A stretch of DNA of 64,000 nucleotides from Nissolia schottii (GCA_003254905.1 QANU01112598.1:439332-503331), one strand, 5' to 3'. Shown: positions 12,173 through 25,259, counted from the stretch's first letter. Numbers and translations are program-made. Notes: generated from the sequence alone by a model not told the origin.

Positions 12173-15100
12173 TGTAATGGCCCACGACGAAGAGGCCGTC
12201 GCAAGGGCCCAACGTGGTCTCGAAAATGCGTTGCAACACGTCTAGTGCGCTACAGTACATCGGCAACAATGAGGTACTGCAGCGCGCTGCTGCTAATAAG
12301 AAACCCTAATCCGCGCCCTCGGGCCCAAGGAGGGCCCGACTCGGCCTTTTGAGCACCCTTCCTCTTATAACTAGAGCTCGCCTCTCCTCATTTCAACTCG
12401 CTCAAAGCTTTAGACTACTCTCCTCTCTAGAACGGAGTTCCTGCTCAATTTCTTCCTCTCTCCCTCATGAAGACGCGACGTCTTTGCCTTGGGTAGGTAG
12501 CCAGTCCTTTTAAGGATGAGCTAGGGTAGTGGGCCACGACTCGTCTACTTTGGTAGTGGTTGCCTTATGGCGGTCCACAACTGCCATGGCGATGCCAGAT
12601 CGCTACAGCGAGCCTATATTTATGTTTTCCTTATGGGTTTCTGATGGTATGGTTTCTGTTGGCATTTCCAGGTGCCAACACTATGCTGCTTGGAGCTCTC
12701 AGTGTCAATTCTCCTTAGTTCCATGGCATTCCAAGTGAATGGAGGTCCCGACTTGTCGGCGGTTCTTCTTTGATGGTCCGTCAATAAAGTCAGTTGTGCA
12801 TCATAACATGTTTGTACACACACATATATGCATTCTTAGTAGTTGATAATTGCCATGCTTACATGATGATGATATGCTATGATAGGGAAGAGAATTAAGA
12901 TTACAAGCATGATACCCCTTTTTAGAACTGTTTGGTTAGGATTACATAACAGACCCTAATAAAGACTCCGGCTAAGGAATGGACCCTAAATAAGGGTAGG
13001 TTCTGGCAAGGCAAGACTTGGTACTTTAGTTGTCCATTGTGACACACCTCTCTTACTTGGGCATCCTTCCTTAAGTATGGGACCTCAGTCCTTGATCCCG
13101 AACAAGTAAATAAGACTAAACTAACTAGGATATCCTCGTCATAATCGGTAGACTTAGGTCCTAAAAACATGGGTAACCAAGCTAGCTCACCTAAAAGACT
13201 TTACCAATAGTATATCCTAGGATAGATGACTTAGAATAGTACGGGATCAACGACCTCGTAGATCAGACTCAATATTAGATATGTAACGAGCCAAAAATCG
13301 TTACCGGCACGCAATGGACTAGTTCCCTTACGGAAGCTTCTAGGAGCACTTTTAAAAAGAAAAAAAACATGTACTTTAACTTTAATTAAAAATAAGTAAA
13401 ACTTTTCTTTTCTGAATAAACATTAACTCTTTTATAATGAACATAAATATACATGACAAATACGCGACTGGTCCGAAGATCCTGTCTGTATACAATTGGA
13501 GCACTCTTGACATGACTCAATTACAAAATAAAAAATACAACTAATAATTCCTATAGGTAGCTTCACCTCAATGTAAACTGCTGACTCTTGAATACTAACG
13601 TCCCTACACTAACCATAAACTCCATGCACTGTTACTCTGCTTTGTAACATGTAACTGGAGGGGGGTTGACAGGTGAGAACTCTGGGAAAAGTCTCAGCGA
13701 ATGGCCGTCCACACGGTGACATGGGACACTTTGAAATCATGACATGCATATGCAATACGTAATATAATAACAACATAAAACATTTCTATAATAATAAATA
13801 GTACATAAAGCATTTGAAAACATAATTTAGTTGGGAGTTCTCTAGATAGACATTATGAGCATTACGGTTTTGCTTATGCTGCATTATTATTGACGCACTA
13901 CCCAAGTATCTAGGCCACGATAGTTACGGATACACTACATGAGACCATAGATTCATGATAATTAGTCTTGATGCACTACCATAGTACCTTGGCCACGATA
14001 GTCGGGGATACACTATCTGAGTCCATAGATTCTTGATAAATAAATACTTGGTCTAAAATAGACCGTGAAGAAAACCACTCACCTTAAAATGACTGACCAC
14101 TAAGGAGCACTAAGTTGGGAGCTCCTGACACCCTGCGTAGAGGCACTGCTTCCCCACGAACAGAAAACGAGAGGGAGAAAAGAAATAAAAATAATTGGAG
14201 CTAAAAGTCTCACAAAAGTGGAACCTCTCAAGCTCTTGAGTGAATTAGCAAGTCTAAACACTCACGGGAAGTTTCTGTATATAGGAGGAGGTATTGTTAC
14301 TACTAATGTGGGACAAATTCTCGTACCACTGCAGTGCGCCCAACACATGTCTCATGGGGGACAAAATTCATCTCGCGTGAGATAAACCCCTTGTGAATAG
14401 CATCTCGCGTGAGACACTACACATTTTGCCCGAGACACTACACATTTCGTGTGAGACGTGTTCCCCTATTTTTCCCTTCCTTTTCTAAGGGTCGTTACAA
14501 GATAGCATTGAGCATTGTGCTCCTTAGATTATGGCATGTGCTCCCTTTCAGATTTAGATTATATGAGCATCAGGTTCCTTAGATTAGGGTTGAGCATATA
14601 GGAACCACCATAATTTATCCTAGTGAAGCAATGTCGAGTCAAGGTTCCCTTGAATCGAGGATCGAGAGGCATTTCTCCTCGCGCTCCTCTGTTAGGAGGC
14701 GAGCACACACTACAGATAGATCATATTTACGTTACAGCAGTTTATTCAGATATACTTCAACTTCTATGTTTTATTTATCATTCAGTACATGTATATCTAA
14801 ATTCCATGACTATATGCAATATATGATATTTGTGTGGTATCGAGGTACCCAACACTGATATGACAAACTCATCCCTTTATCAATATCATTTTTTAGATAC
14901 AGTAGAGGACAATAAGAACATCCCCCTCGTCTAGTAGAAGCGAGGATTTAGCTTCAGTGATAAGCTCCGCTTTGTAGTGGGGGTCTACCAGAGTCATGTT
15001 AGATATGCTCCAGATGTCTAGGGCAGGATCCCTCACTTTAGTTTTTTATATTCTGTTATGATTTTGGACACCATAAACTCGGTATCTATTGTTACATTGA

Positions 15101-15265
15101 AACTAGTTATATGAAATAAGTTATTTTATAAAGTTAGTTATTTTTGTGCAATAAGTCATTTATTTATTTTATTTGTAAGCATTTCATGTACATTAGTATG
15201 CCACGTCGGAGCTTTCGTAGGGCAGTAGGCCTACGTGCGATCACGTCCTAAGTTGAGGCATGACA
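12173..15265 (+). mobile_element. Solo LTR inserted in copia gag (itself interrupted)
   Basis: It starts TGTAATGGCCCACG and ends TTGAGGCATGACA. It is flanked by exact five-base duplications AGAAT (12168-12172 and 15266-15270). Without the nested insert it is about 1.87 kb. No coding domain is present. The class (Ty3/gypsy) is inferred from length and the TGTAA start. Orientation is arbitrary. Confidence 0.85.
13282..14499 (+). mobile_element. Nested solo LTR, 1.2 kb
   Basis: It starts TGTAACGAGCC and ends GGGTCGTTACA, with inverted ends TGTAACGA/TCGTTACA. Exact five-base duplications AGATA flank it (13277-13281 and 14500-14504). It sits inside the solo LTR 12173-15265, so it is younger. Near its 3' end it has a cluster of TCTCGCGTGAGA palindromes (14371-14460). 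Confidence 0.9.
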
Positions 15266-16339
15266 AGAATGAACTGCATAAGGAAACTTTCATAAACTTC
15301 CATACCAAATGACTTTAGTCTTGCTGCAAAGTTTGTCATTTCAATGACATGTTCATGCATAGTACGAGAACCATCAAACTTCATGGTGGTTAAAGTACTT
15401 ATTAATGTCCCAACAAGAGACTTGCCAGCAGTTTGGGAGTGCTTTTCCACAAGATCCATAAATTCTTTAGCACTTTTAGTCTTGGGAAGAGCAGACTTTA
15501 TGTTGCTTGTTATGCTCATTCGCATAAACATAAGGCTTAATCTGCTTGACCTTTCCCTGGCTTTATAATGGGGCTTTTCTTCATTGCTACTTGCATGAGT
15601 AATAGCAGCAGGTTCCTCAACTTGCCATGCTAAATCAAAATCCAATATACCAAGGTGAAATTGGACTTCTTCGCACCAATCAGAGAAATTTCGGCCATTA
15701 AATATCGGAACAGACGCATCATGCGAGTGCAGCAAAACAGGAGCAGGTGTTGCAATTAACACATGCTTCACATTAATGCTTTGAGTAACATAAAATAATA
15801 TTCAGACAACATTCAAAGTATATTAATGTTCTCCTTTGGGTGATACATCAATATACAATAACATAATTGATGCTTAAATTTTAACTTTATTCGGCAATAG
15901 TACGTGCACTAACTAAAAACATTTACTATCTTTGGATATATAAATACAACTAATAGTGCATTTACACCACAACAATCATGTCCACAGATTATAAGAACAA
16001 TTAATCAACCTTTGGGTTAATTCTAAATTGTCTTATAACAATGAACTTCAATTTATCCATACACATCATTTACTTAGCATCCATTCTATGGTAAATTATC
16101 ATGAATTTAGAATTATTAAGTTTTCATATTTGATCATTTTGGTGATTAACAAATCTCCATAATAATAATTTCAAAATTCTAATCATTCCATGATAAGAGC
16201 ATGTTACATAAATTATCATCATTAATCTATAAGATTAGTCACAAAACTTCCATGATGCCAATCAAATTCTCAAGTAACATACAAAGCCAACGAGTATTTC
16301 TCTATCACTTGCACATCAAACACTTTTAATTCACTGTGC

Positions 16340-16343
<4 letters not shown>

Positions 16344-16374
<31 letters not shown>

Positions 16375-16375
16375 N

Positions 16376-16412
<37 letters not shown>
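16344..16412. repeat. Long (AT)n microsatellite containing an N
   Basis: About 65 bases of AT repeat with an N at 16375, probably a slippage-limited or unresolved length. Confidence 0.95.
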
Positions 16413-16419
<7 letters not shown>

Positions 16420-16633
16420 TCGATTGCTTTTGGAAATTACATTGAAAGCATGACCCCGTAATTTACTATTATTATTGTATCATGGTGTTTTGATGAAATA
16501 CCATTAATCAATTCTAAGAGCAATTTCAATTTGTGGAAAATTATTACAGGAAATGTCCATCCATACTAAATTTCCAAATTCATAATTTAGGAAGAACAAT
16601 TTTCATTCATGAAAAATCATAGATTTTGTAACA

Positions 16634-16648
16634 AGTGCTCTGATACCA
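16634..16648 (-). other. Retrotransposon primer-binding site (tRNA-iMet type)
   Basis: The minus strand reads TGGTATCAGAGC, complementary to the 3' end of initiator methionine tRNA and the usual copia primer site. It lies upstream of gag (15771), as expected, so the 5' LTR should start near 16649 and run right. The right end of that LTR could not be placed. Confidence 0.7.
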
Positions 16649-18786
16649 CACGTAAGTTTTTACTTCATGGCACAAGGACCTTAAAATCTGTGGTTTTTTA
16701 CATACAATCAATGTTGGGTTTCAAGTACATACCTTGATCCATGATAAAGTCAATGATAGAAGATGAGAAGAGTAAAATCCTTTAATCTTAAACCTTAAGT
16801 TTCTGTTCATTTGTTCTTCCTTTCTCTCTTCTTCATAGCATTAGTGATGGATAAAAATGAATAGAGACTTTAGTACCAAGAGATTTTTTCTATAGCTTAA
16901 TAACCTACTCTCATCAAGTTGATAACCACTTTTCTATAATTTATTTATTTATTAAACCATTAAATAACACGTGCATTACACCACATGAGACATATCTTCT
17001 TACAAATCACGCTCAATTCATGCTTATGTGGCTCATGATATGGGTCCTTAGTTTGGACATTGATCCATTTATTCTACACACTGATTAATGAATCCACCCA
17101 CAATCACTTGACTTTTTATCATCGGATAAAAAAATTGATTTCTTTTTAATCTAATGATTAAAATTAAAACGACCATTATTATACCATACTAGTTATTTGA
17201 TCCCTTGCGATACACGGATGACATAAATTATATATTTACATATACTGTTAAATTGTACTATTCAATAAATTAGAGGATTAACTCATTTACCTATTTTGTT
17301 AGTGTTTAAATTTATTTTTTCATATTGATTATTAGTTTTATTTTTTACGGTCAGTTGGTCACCATCATTATTAAGGACACCATCGTTACTTCACATTTTA
17401 CTGTTCATTTTTCCCGTAAACATGAAAGAAAGAAGAAGGATGAGATAATTAGGCTTTCTTCTTGGTCTGAGGAAGGCTATTCATCAATAACACACTTGTT
17501 TGGCATTGGATCGAAAAGTAAGAGATACAAACATATTTTATGGGTAGAGATTTTGTCCAATATTTTTATGAATGTTAATATTCTGGGAAAATTAATGGTA
17601 ACGACCATTAACAAGACTTAGTTAAAGAAAAAGACTAAATATAACAAAAATTATTAAGAGAGACCAATTTAAATAATATTTAAAGAGAATAACCAAAGAC
17701 TTTTGGCCAATAGACATTAATATCCTTACAAATATTTTAATCCTCTTTATCGCCTCACTCCCTCCCCAATAACCTATAAACAAAAATGTGAATCAATCCA
17801 TGGAAATCTTGAGCAATGGACTAAATTACTCTAGCCATATATCAAAGATGACTTCATATCATGCCTTGGATATTGTTGGCGTCTTCTTCCGTCTGTGGAG
17901 GACCTTGGACGAAATGTGAATCTATGCCTAAATCAAATAGCCACAGACACATCAAAGAGAGATATAGAAGATTGTTATTACAGGAAAAAACAGAAAACTG
18001 GGTGGAGTTAAAATAACATGAATGGGAATATCGAAAAAAGAAAAAGAAAATATGAATAGTGGAGTAATGGAAAGTCAAAAACTAAATACAACTATAATTA
18101 AAGATTAAAATAAATAAAATATAAGATAACTATACTCTAAAATTAAAATAATGTTAGTGAAAGAACTATTATATGATTATTAGCATTATTGACCTCCAAA
18201 CTTAAAATAACTTTGGAAAATAAATTTAAATTTAAATTTTAAATATTGTAAAAGATGTCAAAAGTTAACCAAAAATGATAAATTGAAATTACATGAATGG
18301 AAATACCAAAAAAGAAAAAGAAAACATGGATAGTGAAGTAATGATAAGTGAAAAACTAAATAGAATTATAATTAAAAATTAAATAAAAACTATGTAAATT
18401 CAATTCAATGTGTCACTTTAGTTGAACTATTGTCAAACTGTACTTTTGACAATTCGATGAAGAAAGTTATTGCCATACGGCATAGCAACGAGAATAAATT
18501 TAATATGGTATCAATAGATTATAGATACACACATTATAGCTTCTAAAAATAAATCTTAAAATATAATTTCTTGCACATCTCTATCCTCTTGCCACCACCA
18601 CAACCCCACCCACCCAAGCCCCACCTCCGCCACATCTTCTACAACACCATAGCCCACCCACCACTGCATCCCACAACTACCCGCGCATTCATGGATGATA
18701 ATATAGTTGCTGAGAAATAACTTGAAGGTTTACCTTTTCATTATCTCCCATTTTCAGTGCTCTCTTTTTATTATCTTCCATTTTCA
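16649..18786. other. AT-rich region without a supported gene
   Basis: The first part is probably the 5' LTR of the minus-strand copia element. Further right, two related stretches (about 18010-18110 and 18290-18390, both with AAAAAGAAAAAGAAAA and AAAACTAAATA) form a diverged direct repeat. A 98-codon plus-strand frame at 17325-17621 has no recognisable domain and is not called. Confidence 0.45.
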
Positions 18787-21633
18787 CACTACAAGGAAAT
18801 GTGCATTTCCCGACGGTTTTTACATTTACCGGCGGTTATAACAGACACTAAATGTGGTTCCCGGCGGTACTCATGAACCGCCGGAACAACCGCCGGTATG
18901 CTGCAAACATTTGTCAGTGGCTTCTAAACCGTCGGTAAATGCAAACTTGGAATGTCTATAGCATTTACCGGCGGTTTCGAACCGTCGCCATTGCTTCAGT
19001 TTAAAATGTTTCAGAAAGTTTTGTGGCGATGTCAAACCGCCGCAAAATGCACATTTCAACAAAAATGATGCTAACATGTTGCGACGGTTCGAAACCGCCG
19101 GGAAATGCAAGCTAAACATGCAAACACAATTTCATCTACAAGAGAATATTCTCAAGGCTCTCAATGTTAAAATTGTTCCCACGTAAAAAGCAAATCAATT
19201 TAGTTTTTTCTACTTTTCATTCTCACTTGTATCAGTAAGTAAAATTTTTGGAGCAACTCCCCCAAAAAGAATAATAAGGAAAAGTTGAAATCTTTTTCAA
19301 TTGCAGATAAATTTGGATGACAAGAATGAAAAGGGTAAGATCAGGAAAAGGAGAGTGATAAGTATCTAACCACTGACGTAGAGCTTAGTTGAAGAAGCAG
19401 CAGAACTTCGTCTAGGATTGGAAGAAGAAGAGATTGAGGACTCAGAAGCAAGTGGAGGGGGAGACACCAACACAAAGCAACTAGTACTACCTTCGTTGCT
19501 GGGTGGTGATGAAGGGGAAGAAGGCCTTATTTTCTTGTCATTCAATAGTTAACCATCACAAGCTTTGAAAAAAGAAAAGCAACATGACCAAATTCACCAA
19601 TACTATACATAATACTATACCATTAGCATAGACAATACTGGAAAATAGAAAAAACAATTATGTAAAGCATAGAAAATTGCTAAGATAGTGAATACTTAAA
19701 CATCATTGCAAACATACCTGAACAATTGACAAGAGTAAATCAAGTCCATCCAGGGTAGGAGCAAGAGCAGCAACCATACCTGAGACACGAAAGCTTAATT
19801 AATGCTATTAAGACAATTAGTTAGCTGCTTCAGTCTCAAATCCTTTCACTCCCTTAACAGAGGCAACACGTCCCAAAAAGTTTGCTTCTCCTTTCATGTT
19901 TAAAAGGAACAAACTCAATTTAGTTTCCAATCACAAAATCCCCAATTGCAAACTACATTATATGCAGACTACACCAATAAGCAACATAGAAAAATGGATA
20001 GGCAAATTTAAATGTTTAACCAAGAAAACTGGGAACATACAATACATAAGTTAATATTTATATTTTATAACACTACTTTTTCCATATAATGGGGTATGTG
20101 TCTCTTCATAAATTCAAAATAGTACAAAGCAAAGTGATAATTAAGAGCTCATTCATAACATGTAAATTCCAGATATGATAATTAAGAGCCAGCAAGGGAT
20201 AATACCACAGACTCTAACATGGTTTTGCTTTGCAAGGTACATTCTTAAAAACATTTATAGCCTAACTAATATACTTCAACTCATTGTAGCCAAGTTGAAA
20301 TTGACACATCAGAATTGCCAACCATAGATCAGCATTCTCCTAAATCGATCAAAAAGAAAACAACAACCGTCTAGTTAAAGATATTTCATGACATTTTGAT
20401 GAAATTTCATGTTGGCAAATTAGGCAAATTTCACATTGACATAAACAAGTAGGGCCTTAATAGAAAACTTTGCTGCAATTCAACATCAAAATCAAATAAC
20501 CAAACCAGCAATCCAGCCATACAGGAAAAACAAAACAAAAAAGAAGCCTAATGTATACAGATGAATCAAGCACTTCAAATGTCATTGATAAACTAAACCC
20601 AAAAATAAAATAAAAAGCATCGTAAAACAAAGCTACCCAATTTCTCAACATATCTAAAAGGGAATTTTAGCTGACCAATATAACCCCATCCCCTTAGACC
20701 CAAATATCATGACTTCTCCAAGCCAATAAAACAACACAAAATCCTTATAATGATAGTTCCAGTAAGTCATATGTTTTGCTTCAATGGCATAGAAGCTCAA
20801 AGCATCTTTCATTTCGAAATACCCCTCCAAATTTGGGTCCCTAAAGTTTCAGTCTCTGTACTTCATTTCAATCAGGGAGAACTCTATGACCTTTACCACT
20901 GGTGAACATAGAAAATGTTCAATGAAGGCCACTTAATTCATATCAGTGAATTCAAGGAATATACAAATTTAAAGAACATAGTAATCATCTAGAATTTGTT
21001 GTTGGGTAGTATGCCATTGTTACTACTTACTATCCTATCTTTGTCTCCTCCAATTACACACACACGCTCGAAGATTCTCTCACACATCAACTCTCCATCA
21101 TATGCAAAGGTTAGAAAGTATAAATCCACCAACATAACTCACGGCGAATGAAAGGGCCAGAGAGAGCAAACCTAATTGCGCGAGCTGCGGATCTGAGAGA
21201 GCAAACACACAAGCTCCTCAGTGGGCTCCTCCGCGAGCGAGCTCCTCAGTGGGATCCTCTGCGAGATCCTCCGCGAGATGTGGTGCGAGCTCTTTCCGCG
21301 TGCTCTGTTGCATCGGCGGAGGCGAGGGTTCTTTCGGCGGAGGTGAGGGTCTTTTGGTTGAGTGAGTGAGTGAGTTTAGAAAGGAGAACAGAGACCTGTT
21401 ATAAAGTTTAAAAGATAGTTAGCGGCGGTTGCAAAAGTCAATGGTTACAAAACATAATTATACACAACCGCCGCAAATTGCTTCTTAACCGCCGTTAATT
21501 TCAAATTTATCACGATGGCTAAGACAACAGCCGTGAAACACTAAACTTCGTTACATTGACGGCGGTTGTATGTCAACCGCGACTAACTAACTAAAATGTA
21601 TGACTACAAAAAATAAATGAAAAAATCGTAGTG
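18787..21633 (+). mobile_element. Non-autonomous CACTA-type DNA transposon with host-gene pieces
   Basis: The left end CACTACAAGGAAATG and right end ...ATCGTAGTG fit CACTA termini. Both ends carry many sub-terminal ACCGCCGG/CCGGCGGT-type motifs in both orientations (18810-19110 and 21420-21570), the usual CACTA transposase-binding layout. No transposase is present. The interior has an RRM-like exon (19371-19560), other short open exon-like stretches on the minus strand (about 19717-19782 and 19812-19895) and a GC-rich block (21170-21350). A three-base target duplication was not clear. Confidence 0.7.
19371..19560 (-). pseudogene. Captured first-exon fragment of an RRM-type RNA-binding protein
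   Basis: On the minus strand an open stretch rich in Ser and Pro ends ...SSAASSTKLYVSG at a GT donor (19370-19369). KLYVSG followed by a splice site is typical of the RNP2 strand at the start of an RRM in plant organelle or glycine-rich RNA-binding proteins, where a Ser-rich leader precedes the RRM. No start codon is in frame (stop just upstream) and the rest of the RRM was not found. Identification rests on a short motif. Confidence 0.4.
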
Positions 21634-21959
21634 TACACTTGTTTTTACACTTGTTTTATGCCACCGTTAATGTATAACATACGTACTTTTGTACTTCTCT
21701 CTCTTTTCTTCATCTACTCACTCATGTGCACTCTGTCTCAATCTTTTTTTTTCCAGATCTTATCCATTCTCCTTTACTCCTCCTCCTCATCCATTTCTTC
21801 TTTTTCTTCCTCCTTCTCCTATGCTCTTCACGTTTATATTTTGTTCTTCGTTATTTTTCATCATACTTTTTCTTCTTCTTATTTTTTTTATTTACTGTAC
21901 AGAACATGAGAAAGGTAAGTGAGATCCTCTTCCTCTTCTTCTTCTTCTTCTAAATGTGT

Positions 21960-22722
21960 GTGTCATGAAAAAGTTTGTGCATGAAAACATAATCCTACCA
22001 AATTCATCAATAGATTCTGCAGATCAAATCGATGTGACGAACGAGGTTTAACTCATCAATCAAATTGCTCATCTAATACAAGATATGTGTGTGCATTTAT
22101 ATTTGTCATGTTTGTGCAATATGTAAAAGTTGGTGCAACCTGCATCTTTTCTTTTTTTTTCTTAAATACTAATTTGTATTAATTACGTGCTATGTTTGTG
22201 TATTTATATTTGAAATGTTTGTGCAATATGGTAATTAAATTTTGTGCAATACTCATTCATGTGGTTTGATTTAGTATTTATTGTTAATGTGTTAATATGT
22301 TTCTGCAATTATGTTGTATATGTTTGTGCAGTAGTGTGGTAAAAGTTTGTGCACTACTCATTTTACTGGTTTGGTCTTTTAATATTTAGTGTTAATTGCA
22401 TTCATATGTTTGTGCACTTATGTTTTTGTGCACTACTTCTCTTTCCCCTGTTTTGGTCATTTAGTATGCAGTATTAATCGTTTCATATGTTTGTACAATA
22501 GGGTTGAAAATGTTTGTGTACTACTCATTTCGCTGGTTTGGTCTTTTAATATTCAGTGTTAATTATATTCATATGTTTGTGCACTTATGTTGCATATGTT
22601 TGTGCAATAGTGTGATAAATGTTTGTGCGCTACTCTTTTGCCTGTTTGATCCTTTAGTATGTAGTGTTAATCATTTCATATGTCTGTGCACTTATATTGT
22701 ATATGTTTGTGCAATAGGATTG
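21960..22722 (+). repeat. TTTGTGCA-rich tandem array, left part
   Basis: Units of roughly 100-130 bases repeat around ATGTTTGTGCA(C/A), each with TGGTTTGGTCTTTTAATATT-like and GTGTTAATT segments. At least ten exact TTTGTGCA motifs occur. The array resumes at 29150-29400, so it was split by the 22723-29147 insertion. Confidence 0.8.
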
Positions 22723-23257
22723 TTTAGCGCGAAATAATTCTGGGGAATCTTATGGCGCCTCACAAACAGATTGTTTAAGAGGGGACAAGTGATTACGGGC
22801 TTCTCAGGTGAAGCATGCGTTCAGACTATATGAGTAAGTGAGAAATAGGGGCGATGCACGGAAGAGTAAATGATATTCAAATAGGAGCGAAGGATTGACT
22901 TGCAAATGTTGCTTCTAGAAAAAGTGAAAAAAATGGGGGGGAAAAGTGTGTCAGGGTTTGATGAAAAGATATGATTTCGACTACTCCTAGGAAAGCAGGG
23001 AAATGTGATAAAAAGATTAAACAAAAGGGTGGTGGCATACGCGTGCTTCCGAGTAGGTTGCTATCTGCCGCTGGGGACCTTACTGAACCGTGGGGGTAAG
23101 TCTGGTATCCACCTCGAGCTTAGACCTAGAGCACTATATTTATAGTGTTCAGGACTCTCTCAAATTAGTAACCGTTTGGAACTCCTGGTGTCGATAGTTA
23201 CCATCTTCGACTGATTATGGCCTGTGATTTGCAGGTCTGTGGCTTCTTCGTGTGCGT

Positions 23258-23577
23258 TGTAACAACCCGACTTTTCCCTCAAGTTAAAATGCTAGTTAAA
23301 GCAAAATTTAAAATAGAATAATAAGGAAAAGGCAAGATAGAAATAGAATAAAATTCAAATATTAATTTATTCCTGTAATATTAATTCAACATAATTCTTT
23401 GACGGTCTTGTGACGTTCGGTGACGTCTGGATCGTAATTAGGGTTTTATGGTAATTTATTTATGACTCACCGGAGTCTGTAAAATATATTAATATGAAAA
23501 TAAATCAAGAATATGTCAAGTAATATTTTAGAATTAATGAGAGGAATTTTTAGAGCGTAACGGTATGCCCGGAATAT
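23258..23577 (+). repeat. Truncated 5' LTR
   Basis: It matches 25322-25645 almost base for base up to CCGGAATATTTTTA, then switches to pol sequence. The junction has ATATTTTTAGA, compatible with a deletion at short homology. Confidence 0.92.
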
Positions 23578-25259
23578 TTTTAGATCAGAAGGAGTTGAAC
23601 ATGCGTCAGAGGAGGTGGATTGAATTTCTCAAGGACTATGACTTCAATCTTAATTACCACCCAGGGAAGGCTAATGTAGTAGCTGATGCCTTGAGCCGGA
23701 AGTCGCTGCAGATGGCTCATATGATGGTACAGGAAGCAAAGTTATTGGAGGAGTTTCGTGACCTTAACCTGACTGTGGCACGTCAACATGATAGGTTGAC
23801 ATTGTATCCTCTTCAGGTCAGTAGTGAGTTTAAGCAACGAATAGTGGAGGCGCAGAAGAGTTGCCAGGAGGATACTTGGTGCAGATTTTGCAAAGCAGTT
23901 GAAGAAGGTAAGGTTAAAGAGGCGACTACAGATACTGATGGGATCCTGAGATTTGATGGGCGCATCTGTGTGCCTAAGGAAGGCAGCTTGCGAGAAGATA
24001 TTTTGCAGGAGGCTCATAAAAGTCAGTTCACGATGCATCCAGGTACTACTAAGATGTATCATGATCTTAAGCATATGTTTTGGTGGCCAGGGATGAAAAG
24101 AAATGTTGAGGACTGGGTGCAAAAATGCTTAGTTTGCCAGAAGGTGAAGATTGAGCATCAGAAACCGCCAGGGCTGTTGAATCCTCCAGAGGTGCCAGAA
24201 TGGAAGTGGGAGGCCATAGCCATGGATTTTCTTTCAGGTTTGCCACGTACCCGGACTGGAGTCGATGCTATTTGGGTGATTGTGGACAGATTGACCAAGT
24301 CTGCTCACTTTATCCCAATTAAGATGACCTATTCATTGCAGAAGCTTGTACAGCTGTATATTAAGGAGGTGGTAAGGTTGCATGGTGTACCATCTTCTAT
24401 CATTTCGGATAGGGATCCCCGATTTACTTCCAGATTCTGGACTGCGTTTCAGCGAGCTTATGGATCGCAGTTGCACTTGAGTTCTGCATATCATCCTCAG
24501 TCTGATGGTCAGTCTGAACGTACTATTCAGACCTTGGAAGATATGTTACGAGCTTGTGCTCTTGATACACCAGGGAACTGGGAGGAAATATTGCCATTTG
24601 TGGAGTTTGCCTACAACAATAGTTATCAAGCCAGTATCGGTATGGCTCCATTTGAAGCATTGTATGGCCGGAAATGTCAGTCGCCTTTATGTTGGAATGA
24701 CAGCAGGCAGTATCGCTGTCTTGATCCAGAAGAAACCCGAGAGACCGAAGAGTTGATGAAGTTGTTGCGCAAAAGAGTGCTTACGGCACAAAGTCGGCAG
24801 AAGAGTTATGCAGACAACCGGAGAAGGCCGCTTGAGTTCCAAGTGGGAGATCATGTCTTCCTAAAAGTTACTCCGGCAACAGGTATTGGGAGGTCATTGA
24901 AGATCAAGAAGCTGAACCCCCGATTCATTGGGCCGTTCCAGATTCTAGATCGTATTGGGCCGGTAGCCTACCGAATAGCTCTTCCACCGAATCTTGCCAA
25001 TATCCATAATGTTTTCCATGTCTCTCAGTTGCGCAAGTATTACGCATCCCCCGACCATGTGCTGCAACCAGAGCAGATACAGTTGAAAGAAGATTTGTCT
25101 TTACCGCTGACACCACAGAAGGTTATTGATCATAAGCTCCGTCAGACCAGGAACAAGGAGATTCCAATGGTACGAGTGGTATGGACAAACGGAGAAGTTG
25201 AAGAGCACACATGGGAATTAGAAGCGGATATGAAGCAAGCTTATCCGGAGTTATTCTGA
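23565..25259 (+). CDS. Gypsy RNase H C-terminus, integrase and chromodomain-like tail (chimeric ORF)
   Basis: A 564-codon open frame. Residues 1-5 (MPGIF) come from LTR sequence. The RNase H end follows ([29 protein letters not shown]), then an H2C2 zinc-binding region ([21 protein letters not shown]). The integrase core carries all three acidic residues: D in [10 protein letters not shown] in IISDRDPRF and E in SDGQSERT, with 35 residues between the last two (DD35E). The tail has [14 protein letters not shown] and a chromodomain-like [18 protein letters not shown]. Integrase inserts cDNA and the chromodomain guides it to chromatin. RT is missing, so the element cannot replicate by itself. 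The frame is intact, suggesting a recent insertion. Confidence 0.92.
   Translation: MPGIFLDQKELNMRQRRWIEFLKDYDFNLNYHPGKANVVADALSRKSLQMAHMMVQEAKLLEEFRDLNLTVARQHDRLTLYPLQVSSEFKQRIVEAQKSCQEDTWCRFCKAVEEGKVKEATTDTDGILRFDGRICVPKEGSLREDILQEAHKSQFTMHPGTTKMYHDLKHMFWWPGMKRNVEDWVQKCLVCQKVKIEHQKPPGLLNPPEVPEWKWEAIAMDFLSGLPRTRTGVDAIWVIVDRLTKSAHFIPIKMTYSLQKLVQLYIKEVVRLHGVPSSIISDRDPRFTSRFWTAFQRAYGSQLHLSSAYHPQSDGQSERTIQTLEDMLRACALDTPGNWEEILPFVEFAYNNSYQASIGMAPFEALYGRKCQSPLCWNDSRQYRCLDPEETRETEELMKLLRKRVLTAQSRQKSYADNRRRPLEFQVGDHVFLKVTPATGIGRSLKIKKLNPRFIGPFQILDRIGPVAYRIALPPNLANIHNVFHVSQLRKYYASPDHVLQPEQIQLKEDLSLPLTPQKVIDHKLRQTRNKEIPMVRVVWTNGEVEEHTWELEADMKQAYPELF

Larger units (their letters stand above)
12012..15771 (-). 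pseudogene. Copia gag gene split by a nested solo LTR
   Basis: The N-terminal half is at 15771-15266 (PIFNGRNFSDWCEEVQFHLG and onward, a copia gag of the UBN2 type). The next part is at 12172-12012 (NSLPIEYGPFQMNYNTMKDK, then KWIVHELHNMLVQEKTRLK). Removing 12173-15265 and one copy of AGAAT rejoins the frame exactly at QFIL-NSLP, so the gene was open when the LTR inserted. Downstream gag and pol are lost. Gag forms the particle core of the retrotransposon. Confidence 0.85.

Noticed and set aside
17325..17621. 98-codon frame
   Set aside because: No recognisable motif, no neighbouring exons, AT-rich; kept only as a note.
21631..21953. Hydrophobic Phe/Ser-rich frames
   Set aside because: A T- and CT-rich tract gives these in three frames; no start context or domain supports a gene.
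23742..24122. 126-codon minus-strand frame
   Set aside because: Antisense of the gypsy RNase H/integrase frame.
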